This document shows positions 42,111 through 53,737 of a stretch of DNA of 64,000 nt, piece after piece (within the stretch, counting starts at the first letter, position 1; each line of letters begins with the position of its first letter). Source of the DNA: Apiosordaria backusii (taxonomy: Eukaryota; Ascomycota; Sordariomycetes; Sordariales; Lasiosphaeriaceae); contig JAUKTV010000010.1 of NCBI GenBank assembly GCA_030549205.1, positions 1,116,001 through 1,180,000 of the forward strand. The letters run 5' to 3'. The translations under genes were made by a program, and so were the position numbers. A model generated the notes under the pieces. It saw only the letters and a list, made by a program, of their open reading frames with translations. It did not search any database and was not told where the DNA came from.

Positions 42111-42883
42111 TCAGGCTCGACATAGCCGGCATGTGCTCAGGAGATACCAACCAACCGTTGACTTGTTGAGTATCACCCGAGTCTTCCCGCTCCCGTTTTC
42201 TTCTCGTCCTGCCTGAGGTTGAATGGGACCAGGCCCAACGGCTCTCTCGGGATCATCATTGCCAATATTGTCCAAACTTACACTGTCGAGGCGGGCGAGC
42301 AGGTATCTCGGTGATATCTCGTAAACTTTCAAGAGCAGTCCAGCGAGCATGAATACCGCTCAAACCGACCCAAAGCCGAATACCACTGATACTGCACTAG
42401 GTAGCCGCGGTTCAAATAGGCCAATGCCTATAATGCCGTTGTAAACCTATCCCAACCCAAGCATTCAAGATCGACATCTGGGTGTGTTGTTGGCCGACGG
42501 GTCTCACTAATAGCCCCCGAAAGCCCAACGGCAGAACTCTATGCCTATCATATGTAACGCCTTGAAATCCACCCCTGTAAATCCTCCTTTCAAGGCAAAA
42601 CTCAAGATAAGTGATAGCGTCTATGACGACCAATGATGGCTTGATCTTGGCCCTTAAAATCAAGTTTCCTGAAACTAGAGCCAACTTGCTCGTAAGGCCT
42701 CTTTTTCACTCACCCAGGCACCGCAAAAAGACACTTGTGTTCTCACCGCAGTGAAATCCCGAATACCCGCCGTCATGAGATTACTGGTCCCTATACCTTG
42801 AAGTGTAGGGTCCTCCAAGTCCGAAGTCAATATTGACATTCCTATGGCTGGCATCATGTCAGAATAAGCGAGCGAGCGAGCGA
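42111..42883 (-). pseudogene. Degraded gene for a small membrane protein
   Basis: On the minus strand a coding-like reading begins MDFARSLAYSDMMPAIGMS, runs through LEDPTLQGIGTSNLM and GIRDFTA, and meets a GTGAGA donor. After GGCTCTAG it resumes with ISGNLI or VSGNLI, then VVIDAITYLEFCLERR, YDRHRVLPLGFRGLL and ILNAWVGIGLQR. Further on, a hydrophobic helix (PSAVSVVFGFGSV, a TGA, then AVFMLAGLLLKVYEI) precedes YLLARLDS and a GTAAGT. The TGA inside the helix and a frame change around 42410 indicate decay. The pattern suggests a fungal membrane protein with one or more helices. The family is not recognised. Confidence 0.35.
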
Positions 42884-43432
42884 AGTCCACACCAACACCG
42901 CGGTTATTTTAAGCCCATTCATCCCCTCACCTCTCCCCCACGAACTAGACAAACACTAGCGTACAGGCCGATCAAATAGCCTACAACTAATAGAACCGCT
43001 AGAACCGGCGTCAAACTTGTCAACATTGTCAAGCCCGCGGGAAGGGACCTGTCTTACACCTGTCGCCTGTCAAGCGCCTCTTGGCAAGGGCACTAGCACA
43101 CAACAACCCAAAAAGACGCTAAAGATGGGAAAATTAAAAGAAATAAATGATGTAATATCTGCCTGTTCATCAATCCTGATTGCTTCTAAGTTGCTTGAGG
43201 CTGTGCTGGGGACCAAAAGCTGGAAGGGGTGGAGTGGGGGATCGAGATCCAGATCAAAGGGTCACATCTGGATTTGCAACCATAGAAGCAAAACATGCGA
43301 CTTGCATGCTCCACAAGGAGTGCAAGAAATAAAAACGAGCCGACAATCTGAAAGAGCAAACAAACATAGGAAGCAGTCATGAAAACCAAAGAACGGAATC
43401 AGAAGGGAAAGAGAGCAGAAAAGATAAGGAAA
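42884..43432. other. Intergenic
   Basis: A short GCGA microsatellite (about 42868-42885) borders it. No gene recognised. Confidence 0.45.
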
Positions 43433-43762
43433 TTATTTACTCTCCTCAAAATACCTGAAAACCCACCCCTGAGGATTCAATGCATTCCACTTAATGAGCC
43501 CTCCACGCTCATCTCCATCCCATTCTCCCCGTGAGGACCATCTGGTGCTAGAATCCTGAGGCTCAACACTCAACTTCGCAGGATGCTGGACAGCGAAATC
43601 GCCGCGTAAACAACTCCCAGACTGGATCCATAGCAATGTCATCGTCGTCCTGCACCTCAATACTCAGGCACAAGCGGATACCCCCTCCTCCTCAGGTGCA
43701 GCCACACACTCCCCCGGCGCTTCCCTCAAACCCGCAACAACTTACTGCCTCCCAAAAAGCTT
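43433..43762 (-). pseudogene. C-terminal relic related to the 37.4-38.8 kb pseudogene
   Basis: The minus strand carries block X1, read as VVAGLREAPGECVAAPEEEG, against VVADLREAPEECVPAPEKEG at the 38.8-kb copy. Half of the differences are at third codon positions. Beyond X1 the frame shifts and ends with WSSRGEWDGDERGGLIKWN and GWVFRYFEESK before TAA at 43433. This looks like the true C-terminus of the family. No intact N-terminal part is nearby. Confidence 0.45.
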
Positions 43763-43894
43763 GGGACCTTTCAATGGTCATCACTCATGCTCAGGAAAGT
43801 GCCTTCAAGTATGACATGCTCTCGCGCCCCACATTTCGACGGCCACGGCGACGTAATCTGTCATGTAACTTCAGTATTGTCGTTATCCGCCAGG
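43666..43894. repeat. Segmental repeat, copy B (X1 and X2, inverted and re-ordered)
   Basis: X1 (43666-43762) and X2 (43785-43894) lie in reverse orientation to copy A near 38.8 kb and in swapped order. X2 here is free of the stop found in copy A and reads HAQESAFKYDMLSRPTF on the plus strand. Confidence 0.75.
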
Positions 43895-46712
43895 TTGGGA
43901 AGCCCTGAGACTCTATCTGGAGCCATTTGACGGGATTTATTCCAGATTTCTGTCGAAATCTGTGTGACAGCGTTGCCTTCAGGCGCGATGACCCCCACTC
44001 TGTTAGAAATTGAAGGGTCCGGTGGATATGGTAAGTGCATTGTTGATACCCAGCTATTTCCCTTGATTGGCCAAGAGTTTCAGACGGTAAAGACCAGCCA
44101 TGATTCCGAAGAACTGGAAGCTGCCCCGGAGAGGTCGCCTTGTCAGTCAATGATGCAATCACAGCCACAGTTTATCAATTCTGCCTGTCAACAGAGATCG
44201 GACTCGCGTGCGGTGCATGTAGATGGGGAAAGCAGCTCGCCGAAGGTACAAGTCCGTCCGAGTACTCCCCGCGTCATGCAGGCTGACATAAACCCTCACC
44301 AAAATACACCTTTGTTGGCACCATCCAACAGCTTCGGGTATTGGATCAAAGTTGTGTTACACTTAGCGAGCACCTGACAGGCCATGGGACGACAGGTGGA
44401 AGAGAAGATGCAACACCAGGTCCGGGTTTCCATTTTCACCTTGTGCTGAGCTGAGGATTCCGCCGCCTTGGCTTCGCGCGGAGCTGAGAGGGGGGAACAC
44501 GGTCGTCAGTTTTGGGTTACGCCGACTATTCCTGTTAACCCATGATCCGCAACTAACAGTGTGGTCTAGATCTTGTGGGGGCAGAGGGTGACATCGAAGA
44601 AGCACGGGCCACATCACTTGGCCCCTTCCTCGTTTCCCTGCTTCCGTTGCATTGAACGGTTCAACGGTGCAGATACCGCCGTTAATACCCCCGCGGGCGA
44701 GCCGAAAATCTTCCAGCCTGGCCAGGTTGCCTCCGTGCCCTGCCTGCCCTACCTGCCGTTGCCCGCCCCTTGCCCTATCTGCCCTACCCGCACAACTTGA
44801 AGGCGACAGCTCACACGTGCACCTCGACTGGACATGACCCAGGGAGCGGCAGGGTGGGTGCGGAATTTCCACTCACCTTTTGCATCTTGCTCAACGTACG
44901 AGGCATTTATGAGGTATCGTCCCAACAATCGATCAAATGGACCAATTTAATGAAGGACGGTTTCACGGGACCTGGCGAGCTAAGACGTTTTAAGGTGAGC
45001 CCCCGTCCCCGTACCTGCGATCCAGGGTGTTCCGGCGCGGCGGCGAGACTGACCAGATCCCGCCAGATCAGATCCCCCCCATTCCGCTGCCGAAGTGGCG
45101 GAGGGGAGGGAATCGCTGCGAAAATGCACTCCTCAAAATCTTGCATGAAACCGAAACGAGGCAAAAAAACGAAAGCCGCAAAACCTGGGGTCCCCAGATT
45201 TTTGTGTTTCTTGCCGCATGCCCGTCTTCCCGCGCCAATATACTGGGCCCCTCGACAGGACCAGACGTCAACGCGCGCCTATTTTCCCCTCTTGTCCAAA
45301 TGCATCTCCGAAAGTCGCAGTCGGGATCTCCCGCGACCATCCATGGTTCTCCTTTGGGGCGAGTGCTTCCCCTTCTGTGCGCCCTCTTCTGGTTCTGGAC
45401 GACCATTTTTGCTTCCTTTTTTCACTACGCTTTCCCCTTTGGCATACGCACATACCCCCATACACACACACAGACACACCCTCAACCCACACGTGGGATA
45501 ACGAGCGTTATCCTCCACTCCACCGTCAACGGGCTCACTTCGGGGCAGCTGCGGTCTGTTGCGGTGCTGCTACGGCGACTCCAAGACTGATCATCAGGGC
45601 AGGATCTCGATCCGCACTCTTCACTCTCACCCCCCTTCGCCCGCTCGTTCGATTTGGGTAGAATCAGGCGCTGGGCTGCTTGCCGCTGAAAAATCTATTC
45701 CCCGGGGTCCCACGTGTCATGGGGTGGACGTGCAGAGTCCGCCGTCGAATCCGGGGGTTAATATGGATAATCATGGCATTTTTATGGGGATTTGGCCGAA
45801 ACGCGGACTGCGGAGGGAGCGCTCTCTGCCTACTGCAGACGTCATGTACCTCGTCCAAGCTGCACTGGCGGCACGATAAAATAATCTCGCTTCGAGTATT
45901 GTTCAGACATCCTAATTGGGACGATGGTGTCTGTAAACACGCCTGCGGTGATACGAGCAAGCGCGGGGCGGCGGCAATTGCCTTGGGTGGGCCAAGACCA
46001 AGGCACTGCCACCAGTGCAATGAAGTCATTCACAGCCATCCCAGCACCACCGCCCGGCACATGTCGAGCCATACCCAACTGCCACATCCGGCATACTCTA
46101 TTTGGGCGAGAGGCTATTCTCCCCCTGCTGCTCCCATGGAGCCCCATGAGCCCTCCAAACCCTTAAACCTACATATCTCTCCGGTCGTGACTCGTCCTGT
46201 GACCTGCTCCCCCAAAATCACTTTCTTTTTCTCCAGGACCAGTCGACCAAACGGATCTGACGCGTTGACTTCCGCCTTGACCAAGGCAGACTCTGCTGTC
46301 ACGACTTACGGGTTGCTGGGACCGAAGTTGCGACTCTGGATCTTGGGAGCCGCTGTTACGGTAGGATTGGCACGGCGAGAGCCTCTAGGTCCTGCCCCCA
46401 GACCCTTCTTTTTTACTCCACCACAAACGGGTCTTGTCAAGCACCGCAAACACGGTCCGTCACGGCCCGTCCATCCGGCCTCTTGTTCGCTTCCTTCCTT
46501 GGTTCGACAACAACACCATAGAACCCACTCCTCCCACCATCTTCATTCCCTTCTTGCCCAAAACTGGTTATAAGTCGGGTTGTTCCTGGCCGCCCCGGGT
46601 CGCGGGCTTTCATCACCACAATTTCTTTTGGTCGCTCAGGTCTGCAAGTCTGTCTACGGTTCACCCCTTAACTACAAGGACTACCTTGGGCAGACGCACA
46701 CACATAGACATC
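43895..46712. other. Long upstream region of the TmpA-like gene
   Basis: No gene called. Several long open frames on both strands (for example 45680-46573 plus) have low-complexity or mixed content without motifs and overlap one another. Pyrimidine-rich stretches (about 45990-46700) probably belong to the promoter and 5' leader of the gene starting at 46713. Confidence 0.5.
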
Positions 46713-48672
46713 ATGTCTTCAAGGAACAATCACATCGGGGACAACGAGCCCAAGACGACCTCCCAGTCCTACGATGACGCCGAGAAGGGCATCTACGAAG
46801 CCTCCCGACAGTCTCTACCTATCATCCCTACCCCACCATCACCGGTGTACTTGGATGATGAGAAGGCCATAGTACAACAAGTCGAGACCGTTCAGCCAAC
46901 GCCAGTAACATCTCCTATCCACGAGGGCATCACGCCATCCTCATCCACGCCAGTTCTCACTCTAGCCTCGCGCAACCCACCACCTCCCCCATCGAGCGAC
47001 CACCTCAAGAACCCACTAAGCAAGCCACCAGCAAAGCCAAAGAGAAAAGTCAGCCGATGGATTCTTTTACAGCTCTGGTACAACACTTACCGCAAGTTCT
47101 TTACGATTGTCGTGACTCTCAACCTCATCGGCATTTTGATGGCTGCTATCGGCAAATTCGAATATGCGGAGAACCACCTGGGCGCCTTGGTGTTGGGCAA
47201 CTTGTTGATGGCTATCTTGATGCGGAATGAGCTATTCCTGAGATTCTTGTACATCATTTCCATTTACGGGCTGAGGAGTGTAAGTTTTGGTTTACTGACT
47301 TCCTTCCGAAGAGAAGAGAACTGACAAAGAATTAGTGGGCCCCCGTCTGGCTCAAGTTGGCCGTTACCTCTATCCTCCAGCATGTCGGCGGTATCCATTC
47401 CGGATGTGCCCTTTCCGGAGCGTGGTATGTTTTAGCTTCCTTTTACCATATATGGGAGCCAAGATACTGATGATGCGTAACAGCTGGCTCCTCTTCAAGA
47501 TTGTCGACATCATCATTCACCATGCCAAGCAACACCCTTCCGTGATCGCCACAGGTATCATCACCAACGTGTTGGTTGTTATCAGTATCCTGAGCGCGTT
47601 CCCGTGGGTGAGGAACAACCACCACAACGTCTTTGAGGGACATCATAGATTGATTGGTTGGCTAGGTTTGGCCGTATGTCCCTCTACACACTGTGGCTCC
47701 CTGTGATCAGTTGCTAACTAGAACGTGGCGAAAGACAACTTGGATTTTTGTGGTTCTGGGTAACGCCTATGACCTGAAGCTCGGAGAGTGGAGGCTGGAT
47801 GCGCACTCGTTGATCTCCACACAGGAGCTGTGGTTTGCGGTTTTCATGACTGTCTTGTATGATTCCCCACCTTGTCTTTCATCTCAGCCGAGCTAACACA
47901 CTGGTATAGTGTCCTCATCCCATGGGTTACCCTCCGCGAAGTTCCCGTCGAAGTCGAAATCCCATCGCCCAAGGTCGCCATCCTCAAGTTCCAGCGCGGC
48001 ATGCAGCAGGGTCTCTTGGGCAGAATTAGCAGAACATCCATCATGGAGTACCACGCTTTTGGTATCATCAGTGAGGGGAGGAGGAGCGGATGCCACTACA
48101 TGATCTGCGGCGTACAGGGCGACTTCACCAGGTCGCTTGTCGATAATCCGCCCAAGACAGTCTGGACCCGTGAGCTCAAGTTTGGTAGGTTTCCCCCCTC
48201 CTTTAGTTCTCTTCGGAGAAGAAACTAACAAGCAACAGCGGGTGTTGGACACGCCTCAGCCATGTTCAAGCGCGGCATCAGAGTTTGTACTGGTACCGGC
48301 ATCGGCGCTGCGCTCTCGACATGCATCCAAAGTCCGAACTGGTTCCTGATCTGGATTGGTTCAGACCAAGAGAAGACTTTCGGTCCAACGATTTCGGGGT
48401 TGATCCACAACAACATCGAGCCGGAGAGGATGATCTTGTGGGACACAAAGAAGAGGGGAGGGAGACCAAACAGTGTGCAACTGTTGAAGGACGTGTGGCA
48501 TAGCTTTGGGGCCGAGGTGATTTTCATCACATCAAATAAGGCGGGTAACGATGAGATGATGCAAGGGTGCTTGGAGGGTGAGTTTTATCCCACCAACAGA
48601 ACGGCCCAAGAGACACAAGCTAACATGATGACAGCTGGCATTCACGCCTTTGGAACACTTTGGGATTTCTAA
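46713..48672 (+). CDS. tmpA: TmpA-like integral membrane flavoprotein
   Basis: Seven exons (46713-47279, 47336-47424, 47484-47673, 47735-47856, 47910-48184, 48239-48577, 48635-48672) encode 539 residues. The first 115 residues are a disordered Ser/Pro-rich cytosolic head. Then come helices including FFTIVVTLNLIGILMAAIG, LGNLLMAILMRNELFLRFLYI and HHRLIGWLGLATTWIFVVLG, with paired histidines. A C-terminal nucleotide/flavin-binding reductase-like half follows (HASAMFKRGIRVCTGTGIGAAL, WIGSDQEKTFG, VIFITSNKAGND). This matches the fungal TmpA family and related ferric-reductase-like membrane domains. Aspergillus TmpA affects conidiation signalling, and whether that applies here is unknown. The acceptor at 47734 (GAAAG) is weak, but it alone keeps LATTWIFVV in frame. 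Confidence 0.85.
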
Positions 48673-49338
48673 AAGATTAAACGAATATTTGGGAGACACA
48701 AGAGTTGCATGCATTGGCATTGGGGAGTTTTTTGACATTTTGGTTGACGGCAGGCCGGCGGCCGCCTGTGGGACGGGACGGGAAGAACATAACCCCGTTG
48801 TTGCATGCTGTGTTAGATGATATTTCTCACTTTTTTTTTCGTTCATGTGGATATATAAAGTTGAAGTCTTTGTACTGAACAAAGTCTATTTTTCCCCGCG
48901 TTGTTTTCTTCACGTGTGGTGGTAGAGTTTGGAGACAGAGTTGGGATCATGTATGAAACAGTCGCCCGCGTGGCTGGCATGGGGGTGGGAGGGATGTTGG
49001 ATTATTGTACATACGTTTGGTTAATGCTACTTCTAAGCAACTGCTTTTGGTAAAATGTAAGAGTTTAACAATTGTGCACATTAAAAACAAGTCAAATTTG
49101 ATCATTCAAAGTGACCCGCTCCACCTAAGCGGGCATTGTCGAAGCCTCCATTGATAGCAATCACCACATTGCCCCCAATTCCGCCTCGTCAGCCTTGCCG
49201 ACCCACCTTTGGTTGCTCCTCCCTTTGCGGTCGGTCTTGTTGCACCATCCGGAGCAACTACACGGCTTGGATGAGATATAACTGATAGGGAGCAATTTGA
49301 GGGCTTCGAATGAAACGCCAACCACCTTCTCATGCTGT
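48673..49338. other. Intergenic between convergent genes
   Basis: Holds the 3' flank of the TmpA-like gene and the end of the NLR relic. No other feature. Confidence 0.5.
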
Positions 49339-51965
49339 TTAATCTGAGTCTTCCCAGCAGAGGAACCTTTTCACTCGACGTTTTTTGGCCTGATTGCCTC
49401 CCATCTCTGAAACACGCAGCGGCGTCATGAGCAGTGAGGGCCCGTCCCGCTCATGTTGATAGAATAGCGCATTAGCGCTCGTACCAGGCAGTTCAAACAA
49501 CCGTTCTGGCGGTGGCATGACGAAAGGCGGGTATCTAGAGGGTGGTGGGGCTATGTTGAATGGTTGCATCCACTTCTTCGTCCGAGTTGAGGGTTTCGCT
49601 CCCCCTGTTGTTCACACATGGAGGCATTTTGAATGGTGGATATACCCCGTACGGGTAGGGGCTGTATCCGAATCGACAGCGCCAAACGATAGAATATATC
49701 ACAGTGCCTGTTGTATGGCCAAGACTTGAAGTTGAGCGCCAGGATGTGAGTGACGACGCCCATTGTCTCCTTCTCTTTGAACAACGATACCAGATCATCA
49801 ATGAATCGCTTTTCGGAAGCGGTCAGAACCAGTCGTTTATCAGAAAGAAGAAACTGGGTTGCCACATGCAGTGCTGAAGGTTTCCAAGGCTCCCAATTGT
49901 CCATCGCGATGCAGACGGGATGTTTACCCAACAGCGACCGTTGGTTCATGTCCAAATCGTTTCGGTCAAGTATAGCCGTGATGACAGGAGCAAGCCTTTC
50001 GCGGGCGACCGCGAAGCGTCTGAAGAATCTCGTGATGTAGGCAAGAATGGTCTCTCCGAGTTTGTTTACCGGCTCATTGATATCGAGGCTTTGGATTCCC
50101 ACTGTCATTTTGAGTATGCGGATATAATTATCTGTGGCATCCTTGTCGTAGATGAATATGTCGTGGGGACTTGCTAGCTCTCTGCGGGGCTTGCTCCAGC
50201 GAGGGCCCTCTTCAGGTGCAAGAGCAGCCCTCAAAAGCTGACCAGATTGAGTGATAGGCCCAAGGCGAGGGTGCCTTAAAAGCTCTTCCGCTATTCCCGC
50301 GCGTTGTAAACTCACCGCATGGAACAGCATCGATCCTTTTACTGAACCTATTCTATATTCATAGTGAAGATTGGTGGCAATGCCCATGCCTGTGTGGTTA
50401 AGGAGCTCTCGGACGATCAATAGATCATTTGCTTCCATTGCAAAGCTCAAGGCGGTCCTCCCATCTTTATTCTGTACGTTGGGGTCGATGTTTGGTTGTT
50501 TGAGAAGAAATCGTACCATGCCAATGTCAAAACCTTGGGAAGCGATGCACAAAGGCGCCCGTTCTATCCCAGATATCGGGGGTATTTATGGGCACAACGG
50601 CGAGGGTAACAGGGATCAGACTGTAGACTTGATGCCTGACAGCTTCATGCATCAAGGTCGTACTGGCCTCAGACTGCTGGAATATGAAGCGTTCTGAGTC
50701 TCCCTTGCCAGAGTCTAACCACTTTGTAATCATTTTCCAATGAGTGAGACAATGGTTGTTGCGCCCCGGAAGAAACTCGAGAAGATTCGGCTGAAGTATG
50801 GTGTTCTTCTCTGCAAAGGCTGCATGCTGCAACTAGTGTCGTGAGGCGTATTCCAGGAGCCAAATGCATGTGCCTTCCAAGCTCTTTTCGATCTCAATGT
50901 GACGTGCGTCCATCTCCTCAAAGGATAAGGACTGGAGGCAGCCTACACCAACAGCTACGTTAGACCCATGGACAGCTTGTAGAAACTAAAGAGTAGGACT
51001 TTAGCGTATTAATTACCTACCTTTGATATCAATTCCGTCTATAGGGCAAGTTAGACAACGGTGTTCAGCGCTACATATTGGCTAGATAAATCCATTTACA
51101 CACCTATAAACATTCTGCTTATCCATCTCTGCAGTTCTCCGCGCAATCGACGGTAACCTATATCTTCCATAGCATCAAACCGTGCCATATCCTACCGATA
51201 AAATATTAATTACAGCCCAAGACGTGACCATGTCCAACGTACCATGTGGTTCGCAGGAATTGTCTGATGTGAATACCCGCTGATCTGAGCAGACTCTTTT
51301 GTGACAACCTAGGGATCTTTGTCAGTTCCGATTGCTTTCTCACAGTAGCTTTTTTCCTGACCATTCCAATCCCTGGCAGCTCAAGTTCCTCAGAGAAGCA
51401 GGCGAGTTGTATATCCTGCCCCTTTTTCCGTAACCAAATTCCAAACGAGGAGTCGATCTCCGCGAGCGCTTCAGAATCCCGTTTGAGTAAGGATAGAATG
51501 TTGGTGTTTACCCGCTTCTGGCCTGCTTTGAGAATGTGCGCCACCCCTGAGGCGAATGAAGCGACACCCGATCCTCGATGCGGCGTCCCGAGAAAGGCTA
51601 CGGCTGCTGTGGTGTTGTGAAGCTGTTGTTCATGCGGTTCAATAGCATTCTCAGACAAGCAAAGCGCTTTCTTGACTAGCAAACCGCCCAGGCTGTGCAC
51701 GATCAAGATAGTGGGATATGCTTCCTGTGTGAAATTTCGGTATGAGCTCGCCCCAGCAGATACAATTTCCAACGGCTTAGGTATGGAGTGGACTTACCGT
51801 CCCATCAGCGCCACGGATGGCAGCTAAATCGGTGATAAGATTGCTAGCATGATCCTTTACATTATTTTGGCTGACGGGCCCGATGAATTTGGTGACATCG
51901 GCATTGTATCCGAAGGCCATGATAGAAGCTCGAGGGAAATCCTGACTCAAAAGCTCTGTAGGCCA
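49339..51965 (-). pseudogene. Relic of an alpha/beta-hydrolase NLR with NACHT region lost and ankyrin tail kept
   Basis: The minus strand reads WPTELLSQDFPRASIMAFGYNADV, then after an intron (GTAAGT..TTCACACAG) EAYPTILIVHSLGGLLVKK and AFLGTPHRGSGVASFAS, the serine-hydrolase domain common at the N-terminus of fungal NLRs. Two more canonical introns lead to SGYSHQTIPANHM (catalytic His) and DMARFDAMEDIGYRRL. The linker CLQSLSFEEMDARHIEIEKSLEGTCIWLLE is the stretch that normally runs into the P-loop. Here it passes directly to YASRH, a TAG (50833-50835) and LQHAAF, the region that follows NACHT, with ankyrin-like units downstream (DGRTALSFAMEANDLLIVRELL). No Walker motifs exist in between. Another frameshift lies near 50550, and the N-terminus before WPTELL is unclear. 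Such receptors control self/non-self responses in fungi. This copy cannot be functional as read. Confidence 0.75.
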
Positions 51966-52653
51966 GATTCATGACCACCTGGAAACAGTTCATCCCGGGT
52001 AGGTTTCAGTTGGAACTTTACTTCCTCGAATTTGGTGTCGCAGTGTCCCGCTGATGGCCCACTAGGCCAGAAACCGATACTGGTGTTGTGCTCCATGCCG
52101 TGGTCGTGTCTGAGAGTATCCGGTGCCTCCTGGACATACAGGAGGATGTAACTGTCGATGAAGATAAGAACCCGACCGATCCTTCCCCGCATTTCGTTGC
52201 TGTCAACCTAACCGAACACAGGACACGACTCCACCATACCTCAAGGGCCCTGTCTCTGATCCAGACGTAAGTAGGTAGCTACGTGGTAGCGAACCAAATG
52301 CCTGCAATAGACGCTGGAAGGTGACACGCATCACCGCCAGCTCCTTTTAGCGCTTTGGCTATCCTATCGAGACAACCTATCAAAACGGACAAGTGGAGAG
52401 CTCACACAACCTTGTTGCGGTCGTCCGTTTGTCGCTGAAGCGCGAGGAAGTCCCGAAGTTAGCACGGGCACTCATTATAGGGCCCAATGAGAATATGTGG
52501 AGGTAGGCCATATAAGATCTATAAGTAGGCTTGCCTGTGGCGGTACATCGTGTTTGCGGGGCCCAAACATTGCTAAGACAGTATCTCTGAGTCCGGAGAA
52601 AGTAGGGGCTTAGGTAGCTCACATTCCTCGCCTCTCTCACCAACCTTGACAGC
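51966..52653. other. Upstream of the NLR relic; a frame of uncertain meaning
   Basis: On the minus strand 52192-51947 a frame reads MRGRIGRVLIFIDSYILLYVQ, with GMEHNTSIGFWPSGPSAGHC and DELFPGGHESG. It may be the decayed N-terminus of the NLR relic or another fragment. The rest is intergenic. Confidence 0.35.
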
Positions 52654-53737
52654 TCAGGTCAGCTTCTTCTTCCTCTCCTCCTCCCTCAGCACATTCTCCA
52701 TCTTCTTCAACCCGATCAACCGATAAAGCGCAAAGTCCAAAATCCACTCCCCAACCCAGGTGCTCGCCCATACGCCCTTGCTCCAACCACCAGCCCAGAA
52801 CCAATCTGGCCTGCCAAACCACGACCGCAAAACCAACGGCCACTCAGGCTTGAGCGCATTAGCCACCAGCTTCTTGGCATAATCCTCCGTCTTGACCGTC
52901 GCATTGTTTTGGCTGAACGTCAACCTCTTCTCGAAAATCTCCTTCACCCGCTGATAGATACTCCCCTCCGGCAGAGTCCGGTGAGTCTTGCTCGCAATCT
53001 GGCTTCTCACAGTTCCCGTCATGGCAACCATCACCCTCACCCCAAAAGGCTTGAGCTCCAGTCGCAGTGTTCTCGAGTAAGAAACGACAGCGCCCTTGGA
53101 GGCGCAGTAGACGGAGCCAAAGACGTAAGGTGTGATAGCAGCCAAAGAGGCGATGTTGATGATCAAACCCTTGGAGTTAATAAGTAAGTCGGAGAAGGCA
53201 GCGCACATGGCCATGACGCCAAAGACGTTGGTCTCGAAAGTCTCGCGGACATCATCGATGTCGATGTCGGTGGCGGGGTGGGTGTGGGTGCGCCCGGCAT
53301 TGTTGACGAGGATGTCAAGCCTACCGCCGGTGAGGGTAGAAACTTGGTCGTGGCAGGTCTTGATGCTGTCGGACTTTGTGACGTCGAGGGCAAGGGTGGA
53401 CATGCCCAGGGCGCCGAGGTCAGCGAGGACGGCAGGGTTGCGGGCTGTGGCGATGACGTGAACGCCTAGAACAGGGGTTAGAAGGACATTATCGTAGAAA
53501 AGTGATATCAGTGATGATGAATTGACCAACCCTTGGAGTGGAATTCCAAGCACAGCGCATGGCCGATGCCTCCCGGGGTGCACCTTTAAAGTGGGATTCC
53601 ATGTCAGCAGTGTCCTTTACGAGCTTCCCGTTGCAGCTGGGCCTGTTGGGTCTGCAGGCTTCTGGCAAAAGCCATGATGGGTCGAGGTAAACTTACCCGG
53701 TGATGAGCACCGTCTTTTGCCCAGGTTGAGGCCCCAT
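52654..53737 (-). CDS. Short-chain dehydrogenase/reductase, AYR1-like
   Basis: Three exons (53737-53697, 53583-53531, 53465-52654) encode 301 residues. The exon joins give the cofactor loop LITGCTPGGIGHAL and then GVHVIATARNP, the Arg of which suggests NADPH. The fold continues with LDVTKSD, ILVNNAGRTHTHPATD, NVFGVMAMC, the catalytic serine in NIASLAAI and the YCASK tyrosine-lysine pair. The C-terminus ends Lys/Glu-rich after two amphipathic stretches (WFWAGGWSKGVWASTWVGEWILDF) that may sit on a membrane. This resembles yeast Ayr1 (1-acyl-dihydroxyacetone-phosphate reductase of lipid droplets and ER). The exact substrate is inferred. Two tiny 5' exons are typical of this gene in fungi. Confidence 0.9.

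Noticed and set aside
41737..42150. 137-codon minus-strand open frame
   Set aside because: No consistent coding bias or motif. Overlaps the end of the degraded membrane-protein gene in a different frame.
45680..46573. 298-codon plus-strand open frame upstream of the TmpA-like gene
   Set aside because: No motif, biased low-complexity content, overlaps other frames and lies in the likely promoter and leader.
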